Positions 1-8,294 of a DNA stretch of 64,000 bases are shown piece by piece; positions within the stretch are counted from its first letter, which is position 1; every line of letters starts with the position of its first letter. This stretch comes from RGIG529 sp050950425. Lineage in GTDB: Bacteria; Bacillota; Clostridia; Oscillospirales; Oscillospiraceae. The stretch lies in NCBI GenBank assembly GCA_050950425.1, contig JBMNHO010000001.1:186001-250000 (forward strand). Direction: 5' to 3'. The notes under the pieces are model-generated. The model made no database searches and was not told the origin of the DNA. It saw only the letters and a program-made list of their open reading frames with translations. A program made the translations under genes and the position numbers.

Positions 1-941
1 AGGGACATCAGCACATGATCCATCGCCTTTAGCACCGGCAAATTATGCTGTTCCTTCGCTGTTCGATTTCTTACTGTTTGAATGCGGCCGTCCGACAAGA
101 TAAGGCGCCTGCTGCCCAAAAGGCTTAACACCGGGTCATGGGTGGAAAGCAGAATCAGTTTTTCCCGTCCCAGCAGAAACTGCAAAGCCGCCTCACGGTT
201 GATTCCTGCATTTTCCAGCTCGTCAATGAGTAAAATAGGCGCCTGGCTCAGCAGTGCCGTATCGGCGATCATCAATGCCCGGGACTGTCCGCCAGACAGG
301 GCTGACAGGGGGGTGCGAGGGGAAAACGGCTCTCCTGACAAAGCGTTGGCGGCATCTAAAATCTCTGTGTAGAGGCCCTCATCTGCCATGCGGCTATGTA
401 CATGAAGTTTTAAAAAACGCTCCACCGTTTCATCCAGCAAAAAATGCATTTGCTGAGACAATTCAGAGACAAAAGCGCCCCTGGCGCCATAACGCAAAGA
501 AGATGCCGGCACAGCGCCGTTCACCAGAATCTGCCGTCCGGTGGGCGTGTCCCCTTGCGCCAGACTTTCAATGTCGGAAAGCAGGCGGCTTTTGCCGGAG
601 CCGGTGGGCCCCAGAATACAAATAATTTCCCCGGAAAACAAGGTAACCGTTTCTTCCGGAACGGTTCCGTCTTTGGATGTCCCTCCTGTGATGGTAAGGC
701 TATGAAGTGCCGGAAGGCGTGGAGCCTCTTCCTGCGCGGTGACATAGGCGGCAAGATCGGGCGCCAATGTCTCTCGTTCCAGCGCCTGCTCTTCAAAAAA
801 ATCGTCCGGCAGGCGGAGAAGATACGCAGAAAAGGACTCGCCCGGCGCGGGGGCAAGACCAAACAGGTCGGCAAATCGTCCGGCTGCCGGATGCCTTGCT
901 CGTACAAGGGAAAATGGTTCCTCCATCCAATCAACTGTCAT
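1..941 (-). CDS. ABC-type ATPase, 3' end beyond the left edge
   Basis: Open minus-strand frame starting at ATG 941 and still open at base 1 (at least 313 residues). An N-terminal stretch of about 90 residues precedes the nucleotide-binding domain. Visible motifs: Walker A GPTGSGKS (111-118), signature LSGGQ (215-219), Walker B ILLIDE (236-241) and switch histidine in STHD (265-269). The start overlaps the stop of the upstream GTPase gene by four bases (ATGA), which points to translational coupling. No permease gene is present between it and the operon promoter, so the role may be soluble (ATP-driven delivery or assembly) rather than transport; a permease could lie beyond the edge. The ATPase assignment is firm; the substrate is unknown. 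Confidence 0.85.
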   Translation of the reverse strand, partial: MTVDWMEEPFSLVRARHPAAGRFADLFGLAPAPGESFSAYLLRLPDDFFEEQALERETLAPDLAAYVTAQEEAPRLPALHSLTITGGTSKDGTVPEETVTLFSGEIICILGPTGSGKSRLLSDIESLAQGDTPTGRQILVNGAVPASSLRYGARGAFVSELSQQMHFLLDETVERFLKLHVHSRMADEGLYTEILDAANALSGEPFSPRTPLSALSGGQSRALMIADTALLSQAPILLIDELENAGINREAALQFLLGREKLILLSTHDPVLSLLGSRRLILSDGRIQTVRNRTAKEQHNLPVLKAMDHVLMS

Positions 942-1675
942 TGCACTTCATCCTTCCAATTGAGCATTCGCCGGTTCCCCATTTGATATTCCTCTCCAAC
1001 CTTTTTTTCGCCCAGGCAGTAGGAACAGAGGGCAGAGGGCATGGGAAAGCGCAGCGTACATTCATCCAGTGAACCATGCCGCGGTGCATGAGAAAGAAAG
1101 GTTAAAAGGGGTAAAACACCCTGGCCTGTCCGCCCATTGATTTCCATCACTTGTGCCCGCGGGTTGCGCATGGAGATTTGAAGGGAAAAAACCTCTCGCT
1201 CCGCCTGCGAAACCATATCCCCTCGGGTGAGAACGATGCAGTCGGCAAGACGCAGCATGGGTCCGATTTTTTTCGGAGCCTGCAGCCCGGACAAATGATC
1301 GATTACGCAAACGGCGGGCACTTCTTTCAGATAAGGCGAGCAGCGGTTGCAGAGTCCGGCGCTTTCCGTCAAAAGCAAATCCAGCTTTTGCGCATGTGCC
1401 CAGGCCATAACGTTTGGAACGTTGCTGACAAAATAGTGGTCTGGACATTGGTAAGCGGACAAGCCGGTTAGTACAGGAACGCCTTTGGATGCATACCGTT
1501 CTTGATCGTCGGCAGACAGGCAGTCAAACTTGGCCACGCCGGCTTTCACCCCTTGGGCGTTCAGGGCCGTGATGACATGCAGCAGAACAGAGGTTTTTCC
1601 GCTGGAAGGCGGCCCTGCCACGGTAACCACTTGAAGCGCTGATGACGAAGCCGGGGTATTCTTTTGTAATTCCAT
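938..1675 (-). CDS. SIMIBI-class GTPase (HypB/UreG/CobW-like) with CxxC motifs
   Basis: 245 residues from ATG 1675, one base after the stop of the upstream gene. Walker A GPPSSGKT (21-28), an ESAGLC segment (104-109) in the place of the UreG/HypB/CobW metal-switch motif, and a TRGD guanine-specificity motif (150-153). Two Cys pairs, CNRC (109-112) and CSYC (217-220), plus Cys206, could bind a metal or Fe-S cluster. Proteins of this class use GTP to load metals or cofactors into enzymes. Sitting between a substrate-binding-like protein and an ABC ATPase it probably forms one module with them. The frame stays open upstream of this start, but the tight junction with the preceding gene supports ATG 1675. 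The exact client is unknown. Confidence 0.8.
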   Translation of the reverse strand: MELQKNTPASSSALQVVTVAGPPSSGKTSVLLHVITALNAQGVKAGVAKFDCLSADDQERYASKGVPVLTGLSAYQCPDHYFVSNVPNVMAWAHAQKLDLLLTESAGLCNRCSPYLKEVPAVCVIDHLSGLQAPKKIGPMLRLADCIVLTRGDMVSQAEREVFSLQISMRNPRAQVMEINGRTGQGVLPLLTFLSHAPRHGSLDECTLRFPMPSALCSYCLGEKKVGEEYQMGNRRMLNWKDEVQ

Positions 1676-1676
1676 T

Positions 1677-2642
1677 TTAATGTTTCCCCCAATCTGTTTT
1701 TTCTCCCAATGCGGGCACATGGGAAAGGTCTCCGACAGCAGCCTGGTAAGCGGACAGATCCATGGTTCGCAACGAAGACCAGTCAAAAAAGCAAATTTGT
1801 TTGTCTTTTGGCAAAAAGCGCTCGGAGGATTGGTGTATGGTGGGAAGGCACATACGCCCGCTTTCTCGGCCAAAGGTTTCTCCCATAAAGTAATTTGCCG
1901 CCAGCTGAGCCGAAGGCGGAAGCTCTTTTTGGGCGAGAAGTAGAAGGGGATATGCAAACGCCCCCTCGGACGGCCAAATGATTTGAGTGGATTCCCGGCG
2001 GGGGCAGCACTTGGCAAAAAACCAGGGCAAAACAAACAGGCCGCCCATAGACGCGCTGCTTCCCGCCTCCATCGCCATGCGGGCGGGAGAAGTCCCGCCT
2101 TTTACGTTTTTCCCAAAGGCGTCCATTCCGGCTTTTCCAAAGAGCTGATAGAAATAAAAATAGGGGATGCTGTCAGGCGTTCGCTTCCCCGTTGTGACGA
2201 TCTGCCCTCGATACATGGGGTCCATCAAATCTGCCCATCGCCGGGGCAAAGGCAGCTTGCCCAGCCGGTTTCGATCCGCCAACAGGAGGAAAGGGGAAAT
2301 GCTGTACAGGGTGATCTTTCCCTTGGGATCCAGAGCACCAGCCATTTTCGGCCCCAAATGGTTCGTGGGGAGGGACGTGCTTTCTGTTCCGTTTAAAAAC
2401 AATGTTTGAAAAGAAGGGTTCAGCAAATGGGACAAACCCATAACAGCACAAAGAGGAGGGCGCTTGCCGCCGGGAAAGCGTTCCGGCCGCAAAACATCCG
2501 GCCCATTGCCGGAAACAGAGACAGACCACCGGAGCGGATTTCCCGTGTTTTGGCGGCTGAGGGTGTCCAGGCGGCCCAGCGCATGCTGTACTGTTAAAGC
2601 GTTCGGGACCAAGAACTGACCCCCAAAATGTAAAGATTCCAT
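1677..2642 (-). CDS. Substrate-binding-protein-like (type 2 periplasmic-binding fold), no signal peptide
   Basis: 321 residues. The pattern (a WADLMDP segment, RGQIVTTGKRTPDS, a conserved KGGTSPARMAMEAG stretch, then a YPLLLL block) resembles ABC-type Fe3+/small-anion binding proteins. The N-terminus (MESLHFGGQFLVPN) has no hydrophobic signal or lipobox, so the protein should stay in the cytoplasm. An AAGGTG Shine-Dalgarno lies 6-7 bases before ATG 2642. It is the first gene of an operon with the GTPase and ABC ATPase. It could be a cytoplasmic ligand carrier or sensor that feeds the two nucleotide-binding proteins. Family assignment is from overall pattern only. Confidence 0.6.
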   Translation of the reverse strand: MESLHFGGQFLVPNALTVQHALGRLDTLSRQNTGNPLRWSVSVSGNGPDVLRPERFPGGKRPPLCAVMGLSHLLNPSFQTLFLNGTESTSLPTNHLGPKMAGALDPKGKITLYSISPFLLLADRNRLGKLPLPRRWADLMDPMYRGQIVTTGKRTPDSIPYFYFYQLFGKAGMDAFGKNVKGGTSPARMAMEAGSSASMGGLFVLPWFFAKCCPRRESTQIIWPSEGAFAYPLLLLAQKELPPSAQLAANYFMGETFGRESGRMCLPTIHQSSERFLPKDKQICFFDWSSLRTMDLSAYQAAVGDLSHVPALGEKTDWGKH

Positions 2643-2677
2643 ATATTCACCTTATTTAGACGTTTTTTGTCCTTATT

Positions 2678-2706
2678 ATATTATCGTCATCTTTGGAAAA
2701 AGTCAA
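2678..2706 (-). promoter_or_regulatory. Sigma-A promoter of the SBP-GTPase-ATPase operon
   Basis: On the minus strand, -35 TTGACT (2706-2701), 17-base spacer and -10 TAATAT (2683-2678), about 36 bases before the ATG at 2642. The remaining divergent intergenic DNA (2707-2941) must also hold the promoter of the plus-strand surface cluster; only weak candidates were seen there (a TTGACA at about 2745 without a matching -10). Confidence 0.75.
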
Positions 2707-2941
2707 CGAGAAGATAGACTTCAGCTCAAAAGGAAATAAGGGCTGTTGACAAGCCGTTTCTGTACCGTTTCGTTATTCTTAAAAAAGAATGGGGATATTG
2801 TTTTTCAGCCGAATCGGTTACAGGGCTGTGATATCATGATTCTATTGGTGAGCATAAAATGAGGGTAAATTGGGATAGGACAAGAAGGCACCTGGGGTGG
2901 TTCGATCTGCTAAAATTTTGTTTTTATGGAAGTGATTGCGG

Positions 2942-3583
2942 ATGAAACAGCGAAACACGGCGGAAAAGGGGATGTGCATTGCAGCGCGGATTCTTTTGGC
3001 CTTATTTTTTTATGTCAGTTGTGTTCCGTTTGCGTTGCCTTTCGCAGGAGCGGAAGGCGCTCTGACCGTGTCCGTGCAAATCGGAAGCGAAAAGACGGTG
3101 GTCGCGACTTATTCCCAAAGCCAATTACAAGCGCTCAGCCAAAAGACGGCCGTTTACTCCTCGTTGGACGCAAACGGCCGGCCGATGACCTTGGCGGCAC
3201 GCGGTGTGACCATTACCACGCTGTGTTCCGCATTGGGGATTCCGCTTTCAGATGTTTCCAGCATGACGCTTGCTTCTTCCGATGGGTGGAGCAAAAAATT
3301 AAATGGGGGGACGTATCTACGTGATGACCGGTATTTTTACCCCAAAATCATATCGGGGTACGATGAGAATGCGTCTTTATTTTTGATGGGAGCGGAGGAA
3401 GGGAGAACGGCGGTGCCGGCTCTGCTGGCGCTTTCCAGTCTGGAAGGAAAAAACACTGTTTTAAGCGGAGATGAGGCGCTCAGCCAAAAGGACGGCATTC
3501 GATTTTGCTTTGGTCAAACGAGCATAGACGAAGCGGTTTTCCTTTCTTACGGAAAAAAATTCAGTCGCTTACCTTTGTTTTAA
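2942..3583 (+). CDS. Secreted protein with the recurrent surface domain (N-terminal half, ends at a frameshift)
   Basis: 213 residues from ATG 2942. Residues about 13-38 form a signal peptide ending near FAGAEG. Residues about 40-205 are one copy of the domain that recurs in this cluster: a Y-S-x-x-D block, a G-V-x-I-x-x-L block, SDGW, RYFYP and a terminal RFCFGQ. The frame stops at 3583, but the -1 frame continues without a break into a linker, a second copy of the domain and a membrane anchor. The switch point coincides with the heptamer A AAA AAA at 3553-3559. The natural product is therefore probably a fusion with the next entry; if not, this is a short secreted single-domain protein. Confidence 0.75.
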   Translation: MKQRNTAEKGMCIAARILLALFFYVSCVPFALPFAGAEGALTVSVQIGSEKTVVATYSQSQLQALSQKTAVYSSLDANGRPMTLAARGVTITTLCSALGIPLSDVSSMTLASSDGWSKKLNGGTYLRDDRYFYPKIISGYDENASLFLMGAEEGRTAVPALLALSSLEGKNTVLSGDEALSQKDGIRFCFGQTSIDEAVFLSYGKKFSRLPLF

Positions 3584-4905
3584 AAGAAAGTACATCCTTT
3601 GTTTTGCCCACAACCCCCACAGCAACTCCGACCTCCAGCCCGTCCCAGAGTCCGAACCCCGGGGAAAGCGAGGACGATGAGAAATTGGGGCTTCGTGCAG
3701 ACACTTTGACCATTACGGTGGGATATTTCGGCGGGCCGTACTATACCAAAAAAGTGCTCACCGTGCAGGACTTGTCCGCTATGCAGCAGGTACGCCAAAC
3801 ATATTCGTTTATTGATAATATGCCGGCTGTGGTATTGGACAGCGCGGTGGGAGTGCGGCTGAAGGACATTTTGAATGCCGCCGGCATTGACGCCAATTCC
3901 GTGGAGACTTTCCACTTTTATTGTTCTGACGTGACCCATTCCTGGTATCAATCGATCAACAAAGAGTATTTGCTGGACACAACCCGGTATTACTATCCCA
4001 ATTTACCAACTCGGTGGGATTATGACACGGGGAAAGCACAAAAATGGGCCAAAGAGGGAGCGGTGGAGGTTGAGACGATCATTGCTTTAAAGGACAATTG
4101 GAAGCGGTTTGCCACGGCGCCGGATTTTAGCAGCATGACAACCAACACTCGTTTCCGTCTGCTGTTTGGACAGACCGACACATCCACCAAGACGGCTTCC
4201 CGCAGCGCGAAATGGATTCACACCATTCAGGTGACCCTTGGCGGCACGCCGCCCGCGGGGATTGCGCTGGATCAGTCTGCCTTGGATTTGGAAGTGGGCA
4301 GTACATATCAACTCTCTGCAAATGTAAAAAAAGCAGACCAAAGCACGGACACACGCGTTACCTGGTCTTCCAGCAACACCAATGCGGTGATTGTGGATTC
4401 CAGCGGGAAAATCAAAGTAGTGGGAGAAGGAAGCGCCATCATCACCGCCACGACCGTGACAGGCGGTCTTCAGGCCTCTGTCGTCATCAATGGGGAGCCC
4501 GAAAATTCTTCCGGCGGTGAGGCGACGCCCAATCCCGGCAGTACCGATGCGCCCCTGCCAACAGGAGCAGGGGACTCTTCCTCCAGCGGGACGTCGTCCA
4601 GCGGCACAACATTTTCTACAGAAGGACAAACGGGAGAAGAAAGCGGAACGTCCGCCGCCGGCGGCTCTGTGTATGAAGTTGGGGGAGAAGGACCGACGTC
4701 ATCCGTCATCAGCAATCACACAACACCCCAAAACCCCGGCGGCGGCGTCCAGAACTGGAGAACGTATGAAATGTCTGGAACAGCGGTGGAACTGCCAAAA
4801 TTCCAGACAGACACCAGCTTGCTGCCTTTTGTGCTGATAGGCGCGGCGGTTCTCTTTATGCTGGGGGGAGCCGCGCGGGTGGGGCAATACCGCCGGGCGC
4901 TGTAA
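3505..4905 (+). CDS. Surface protein, second half: recurrent domain, Big_2-like Ig domain, C-terminal membrane anchor
   Basis: Frame -1 relative to the preceding gene. It has no signal peptide and no convincing start of its own; real coding sequence begins near 3560. Order: Thr/Pro/Ser linker (about 33-55), recurrent domain (about 65-240; SFIDNMP, GVRLKDIL, TRYYYP and RLLFGQ are visible), a Big_2-type Ig-like domain (about 250-330, GIALDQSALDLEVG to GLQASVVING), a Ser/Thr/Gly-rich stalk (about 335-430) and a transmembrane segment (about 440-460) followed by RRAL. An extracellular protein with a C-terminal anchor needs a signal peptide, which the upstream frame supplies. Coordinates cover the whole open frame; its first 18 or so codons overlap the upstream gene. 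Confidence 0.7.
   Translation: MLWSNEHRRSGFPFLRKKIQSLTFVLKESTSFVLPTTPTATPTSSPSQSPNPGESEDDEKLGLRADTLTITVGYFGGPYYTKKVLTVQDLSAMQQVRQTYSFIDNMPAVVLDSAVGVRLKDILNAAGIDANSVETFHFYCSDVTHSWYQSINKEYLLDTTRYYYPNLPTRWDYDTGKAQKWAKEGAVEVETIIALKDNWKRFATAPDFSSMTTNTRFRLLFGQTDTSTKTASRSAKWIHTIQVTLGGTPPAGIALDQSALDLEVGSTYQLSANVKKADQSTDTRVTWSSSNTNAVIVDSSGKIKVVGEGSAIITATTVTGGLQASVVINGEPENSSGGEATPNPGSTDAPLPTGAGDSSSSGTSSSGTTFSTEGQTGEESGTSAAGGSVYEVGGEGPTSSVISNHTTPQNPGGGVQNWRTYEMSGTAVELPKFQTDTSLLPFVLIGAAVLFMLGGAARVGQYRRAL
3553..3559 (+). other. A7 homopolymer / slippery heptamer at the frame switch
   Basis: The zero frame reads GGA AAA AAA TTC. The seven A residues match a canonical -1 slippery site (A AAA AAA), and the -1 frame then reads AAA AAA ATT CAG into the downstream domain. 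One extra A would join the two frames directly. Programmed frameshift, phase-variable tract and assembly error all fit. Confidence 0.6.
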
Positions 4906-4983
4906 AAATGCGTTGATCCGGTGGCTGCCTCAGTACGGCTTAATCAGTGGATACTATTTAAATAAGGGAAGAGTGGATACACT

Positions 4984-5613
4984 ATGTTTTCTCATGAAAC
5001 GTTAAACAACACCTTGCGCGCCGTATCGGCAAGCCTGCGCACTCCTGTTATCATTCTGCTTCTTCTGGCGATTGCAGTATCTGTCATTATGGTGGGGACG
5101 CTGATCGCGGAGCTGTTTACAGAGCGCATGCGGCTTCGTGTGAAACTGCCCCGGTTGGTGGACCGTCTGCGGCAGACGGATGTAGACGTGAAGGCCGTGA
5201 TTCAGGAAAGTGGCCTTCTTCGCCGCCAACGGCAGTCCTTGCTGAAGCTGGTAGAAGACACGACATTATCCATGGAACTTCGGGAAGCGCTGGCACGCCG
5301 GCTGTTGTTCGAAGAGAAAGCACGTTACGACAAAATCACAGGCGTTACCGATCTCATTGCAAAGTTGGGGCCTATGCTGGGTCTTCTGGGGACGCTCATT
5401 CCCCTTGGCCCCGGTCTGATCGCGTTGGGTCAAGGAGATACGTACACATTATCGACCTCTTTGCTTTCCGCGTTTGACACAACGGTTGCGGGGCTTGCCT
5501 GCGCCGCGGTTGCTCATGTGGTGTCTACGGTGCGCCGCCGTTGGTATGCCAACTATACCGTAGCGGAAGAGACAGTGATGGAAGCGCTGCTTGATTGGGA
5601 GGAAAGACAATGA
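4984..5613 (+). CDS. MotA/TolQ/ExbB-family proton-channel protein
   Basis: 209 residues. A transmembrane segment at about 18-40 is followed by a charged cytoplasmic stretch, then two hydrophobic segments around GPMLGLLGTLIPLGPGLIAL (about 128-147) and TSLLSAFDTTVAGLACAAVAHV (about 158-180; shown without gaps here only to locate it). The GLLGTL and TTVAGL motifs are typical of ExbB/TolQ. Such proteins form ion channels with an ExbD-type partner and power movement of an envelope protein. The next gene (DUF2149) overlaps it by four bases and would be the partner. The presence of this pair among surface-protein genes of a spore former, with no TonB, is unusual. Confidence 0.88.
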   Translation: MFSHETLNNTLRAVSASLRTPVIILLLLAIAVSVIMVGTLIAELFTERMRLRVKLPRLVDRLRQTDVDVKAVIQESGLLRRQRQSLLKLVEDTTLSMELREALARRLLFEEKARYDKITGVTDLIAKLGPMLGLLGTLIPLGPGLIALGQGDTYTLSTSLLSAFDTTVAGLACAAVAHVVSTVRRRWYANYTVAEETVMEALLDWEERQ

Positions 5614-5957
5614 AACGGAGAAGACTCGCAGACGGCGGGCGTCTGTCCGCCACGGGTGAGAAAAAAGAAAGCATAAATCCAATGGACGGCATTGCCAATC
5701 TGGCGGATGTTATGCTGGTTTTGGCCTGCGGGCTGATGGTTGCGCTCATCGTAAGCTGGAACGTAGACATTGGCCGCAGCGAGACGCTTGTGGGCGTGGA
5801 TGAGGGAACCCAGATGACGGAGGTGGATGGGGTTACCCAGTCGGATGGGACGACAGGGGCGCCGTCAGAAGGGAACGGATACGAAGAAATGGGAAAGGTA
5901 TACCGTGATCCCACTACCGGAAAATTATATATGGTGCTAGAAGGAGAAACGTCATGA
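5610..5957 (+). CDS. DUF2149 family protein, probable ExbD-like partner
   Basis: 115 residues. ATG 5610 overlaps the ExbB stop (ATGA), with GGAGG 6 bases upstream. A short basic N-terminus leads into NPMDGIANLADVMLVLA, where an Asp lies at the start of a single transmembrane segment (about 30-52), followed by an extracytoplasmic tail. That layout (basic tail, membrane Asp, one helix, external domain) is that of ExbD/TolR. DUF2149 proteins are known next to ExbB homologues in methanogens and some Clostridia, where metal uptake has been suggested. The gene overlaps the next one by four bases, so ExbB, this protein and the SLH protein are probably made together. Confidence 0.8.
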   Translation: MKRRRLADGGRLSATGEKKESINPMDGIANLADVMLVLACGLMVALIVSWNVDIGRSETLVGVDEGTQMTEVDGVTQSDGTTGAPSEGNGYEEMGKVYRDPTTGKLYMVLEGETS

Positions 5958-7774
5958 AGAAACGAAAAACAGTATCTTTATGCCTGGCGCTCACAATGTT
6001 TTTGGGATGTTTGGGGGCACCGGCCTTGGCAGATCACGGGGCTGAGGTGGAAGACGCCAATTCGTTGTCGGTTTATTTGCAGGGTGCGGGCAATGAACAG
6101 GTTTTGCTGCACACATACTCTGTTTCGGAAATGGAAGCGCTTACAAACGGAGAGGAAATCTACTATTCTTCTATCGATGCAATGCCGACCACGGTTTTGA
6201 CGGTTGCGACCGGTGTGTACATAGAGGATCTGATCTGCGACTTAGCCCAGTATACAGAAAACGATTTAACTCAAACGACTAAAATGCAGATGACAGCATC
6301 GGATGGGTGGACACGCACGTATGCATTGGAAGATCTGTTTCAAACCAGATACTATTATGAAGGACTGTTTTATGCCACACTGACAAACGGAAAAGCAGAT
6401 CCGGATGAAGTGGGCGAAGGGGTTGAGGTGCGCCCGATGCTGGCCGTGGATATCTGGCAAAATCGGGTACCCCTTGATTCCAGCGGCTATGGGGACGGGG
6501 AAAGCGGCGTTTCCGGTGTTCGGTTTTGCTTTTGCGCCGGAATGCTGCCGGGGGATCTAACCTCCGGCTATTCCACCACGGCTTCCTATGGACGGGGGAT
6601 TGACACGGTGGTGCTAAAGACGAACCAGTCTGTCGAGCCGCCCTATGTTTCCGTTACCGGCCTTACCCTTGACAAGGAAACGGCAACCATTCAAAGCGGG
6701 CGCACGGTGCAGCTGACGGCGAAAACGATTCCCCAAGAAGCGACCAATTCCGATGTCCATTGGAGCAGCAGCAAAACAAGCGTCGCAACGGTAACCGAAG
6801 ACGGGCTCGTCAAAGGCATCTCTCCGGGCACTGCAACCATTACTGCGGTGTCAGATGAAAACGAAGCATATGCAAAGTCCTGCGTTGTGACCGTGACCCA
6901 AGAAACAAAGCCAACGCCGACGCCGACACCCACGCCCACTGACACCGGAGCCATTGAGGTGCCGGTGAAAGGGGTTGCGCTGTCTCCGCAAACCATGGCC
7001 CTAAAGCTGAATGAGAAAGGAACGGTGGTTGCCACTGTGTATCCTTCCAATGCCAGCAACCAAACGGTCTACTTCAGCTCCAGTGCGCCCGGTGTTGTCC
7101 AGGTGGACACGCAGGGGGGCGTCACGGCCAAGGCGGAAGGAACTGCCGTGATCACGGCCATGACGGAAGACATGGGGTTTACGGCCGCTTGCACGATTAC
7201 CGTGACCAAAGAGACGGAACCATCTCCCCCAATACCCGCGTTTCCGGACATCGAGACGTCCTGGGCAAAAGAATCCATCGAGCGGGCGGCGGCACTTGGC
7301 GTTGTCAACGGCAAGCCGGACGGAACGTTTGATCCAAATGGTACGCTGACGCGCGCGGAGTTTGTTGCTATGTTGCTGCGTACGCTGGAAGAGGTGCAGA
7401 CTGTGCCAATGGAAGCTTCCGTGGCTTTTACAGATACCAAGGGTCACTGGGCAGAAAATGAGATCAGTGTGGCCGTTTCCATGGGGCTGGCCAGCGGATA
7501 TGGAAACGGGAAGTTTGGACCGGATGATTCCATTACACGAGAGCAGCTGGCCGTTATGCTGCAAAAGGCTTGGAACCTTTCCAAGGGAGGGCAACTAAAC
7601 TTTACAGATGGCATTTCGGTTTCGGCTTGGGCAAAAGATGCCGTGGCGGCGGCGGTTGGGGCCGGTTTATTCACCGGATATCAGGACGGCAGCTTCCGAC
7701 CCCAGGCCAAGGCAACGAGGGCAGAGGCCACTGTGTTACTTTTGCGCGCTTTGGACGACGCGCGGAGCCGATGA
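5954..7774 (+). CDS. S-layer-anchored protein: recurrent domain, two Big_2 domains, three SLH domains
   Basis: 606 residues starting in an ATGA overlap with the DUF2149 gene. Signal peptide 1-25 (cleaved near ALA-DHG). Recurrent domain about 30-220 (YYSSIDAMP, GVYIEDLI, SDGWTR, TRYYYEG, RFCFCAG). Two Big_2 Ig-like domains (about 237-318 and 335-415) separated by a Thr-Pro linker. Three SLH domains at about 425-475, 490-545 and 548-600 (FPDIETSWAKESI, FTDTKGHWAENEI, FTDGISVSAWAKD). SLH domains bind secondary cell-wall polymers, so this protein displays the recurrent domain at the cell surface. Tight coupling to ExbB/DUF2149 suggests it works with that motor. Confidence 0.88.
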   Translation: MKKRKTVSLCLALTMFLGCLGAPALADHGAEVEDANSLSVYLQGAGNEQVLLHTYSVSEMEALTNGEEIYYSSIDAMPTTVLTVATGVYIEDLICDLAQYTENDLTQTTKMQMTASDGWTRTYALEDLFQTRYYYEGLFYATLTNGKADPDEVGEGVEVRPMLAVDIWQNRVPLDSSGYGDGESGVSGVRFCFCAGMLPGDLTSGYSTTASYGRGIDTVVLKTNQSVEPPYVSVTGLTLDKETATIQSGRTVQLTAKTIPQEATNSDVHWSSSKTSVATVTEDGLVKGISPGTATITAVSDENEAYAKSCVVTVTQETKPTPTPTPTPTDTGAIEVPVKGVALSPQTMALKLNEKGTVVATVYPSNASNQTVYFSSSAPGVVQVDTQGGVTAKAEGTAVITAMTEDMGFTAACTITVTKETEPSPPIPAFPDIETSWAKESIERAAALGVVNGKPDGTFDPNGTLTRAEFVAMLLRTLEEVQTVPMEASVAFTDTKGHWAENEISVAVSMGLASGYGNGKFGPDDSITREQLAVMLQKAWNLSKGGQLNFTDGISVSAWAKDAVAAAVGAGLFTGYQDGSFRPQAKATRAEATVLLLRALDDARSR

Positions 7775-8271
7775 AAAGGCGGGCCGTATACACGGCCGCC
7801 TTGGCAGCGGCGCTTTTCTGCGTGCTGATTCTTTCTGCCTGCGGGCCGGTTCGGGTGACAGCGGATCTTTCCGCCTATGGAGATACGCCGATTACCATAG
7901 CCGGACTGGGAGAAACAGAATTCCAAGTGACGGCCAATGCGCTCTCCGGCCTTGCATGTGTCAGCCAGGGGGTCTCCGGGAAAACGGCAAAAGCGGGAAG
8001 CATCCAAGCGGTAGGGCCGACGCTGGAAACGTTTTTGGCCCAATATGGGAAAAAAATCTCTGATTTTACCCGTATTCGGGTTGAAGCGAAAGATGGATAC
8101 AAGCAAGGGTTTTTGCAGGAAAAGCTTCAAGAATATACGTTTATCCTGGCTGTGGCCAATGGAAACCAGCCGTTGGGGGAGGAGGAAGCGCCTCTGCGCC
8201 TGATCATCCCGGGGGCTCCGTCGAATGAATGGGTCCGTATGGTAACGCGCATTGAATTTATCGCAGAGTAA
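7771..8271 (+). CDS. Lipoprotein with a reduced sulfite-oxidase-like (molybdopterin-binding fold) domain
   Basis: 166 residues from ATG 7771, overlapping the previous stop (ATGA). Lipobox LSAC in the signal peptide puts the mature N-terminus at about Cys25 on the membrane. The body has GPTLETFLAQYG, VEAKDGYKQGF and RLIIPG...WVRMVTRIEF blocks, which resemble the C-terminal half of the sulfite-oxidase (SUOX) fold; no cofactor-binding Cys is evident. It looks like a compact relative of the recurrent domain in its neighbours. As a membrane-tethered subunit it could link the ExbB motor to the SLH-bound proteins. Fold assignment is by pattern and unverified. Confidence 0.65.
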   Translation: MKRRAVYTAALAAALFCVLILSACGPVRVTADLSAYGDTPITIAGLGETEFQVTANALSGLACVSQGVSGKTAKAGSIQAVGPTLETFLAQYGKKISDFTRIRVEAKDGYKQGFLQEKLQEYTFILAVANGNQPLGEEEAPLRLIIPGAPSNEWVRMVTRIEFIAE

Positions 8272-8294
8272 ATGACAAAGAGGGTATATAACAA

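Noticed and set aside
521..2035. Alternative frames over the first operon (137 codons at 521-934, N-terminal extension to 2035)
   Set aside because: They lie in other frames or extend the GTPase through the upstream gene; Walker motifs and the ATGA and one-base junctions fix the real frames.
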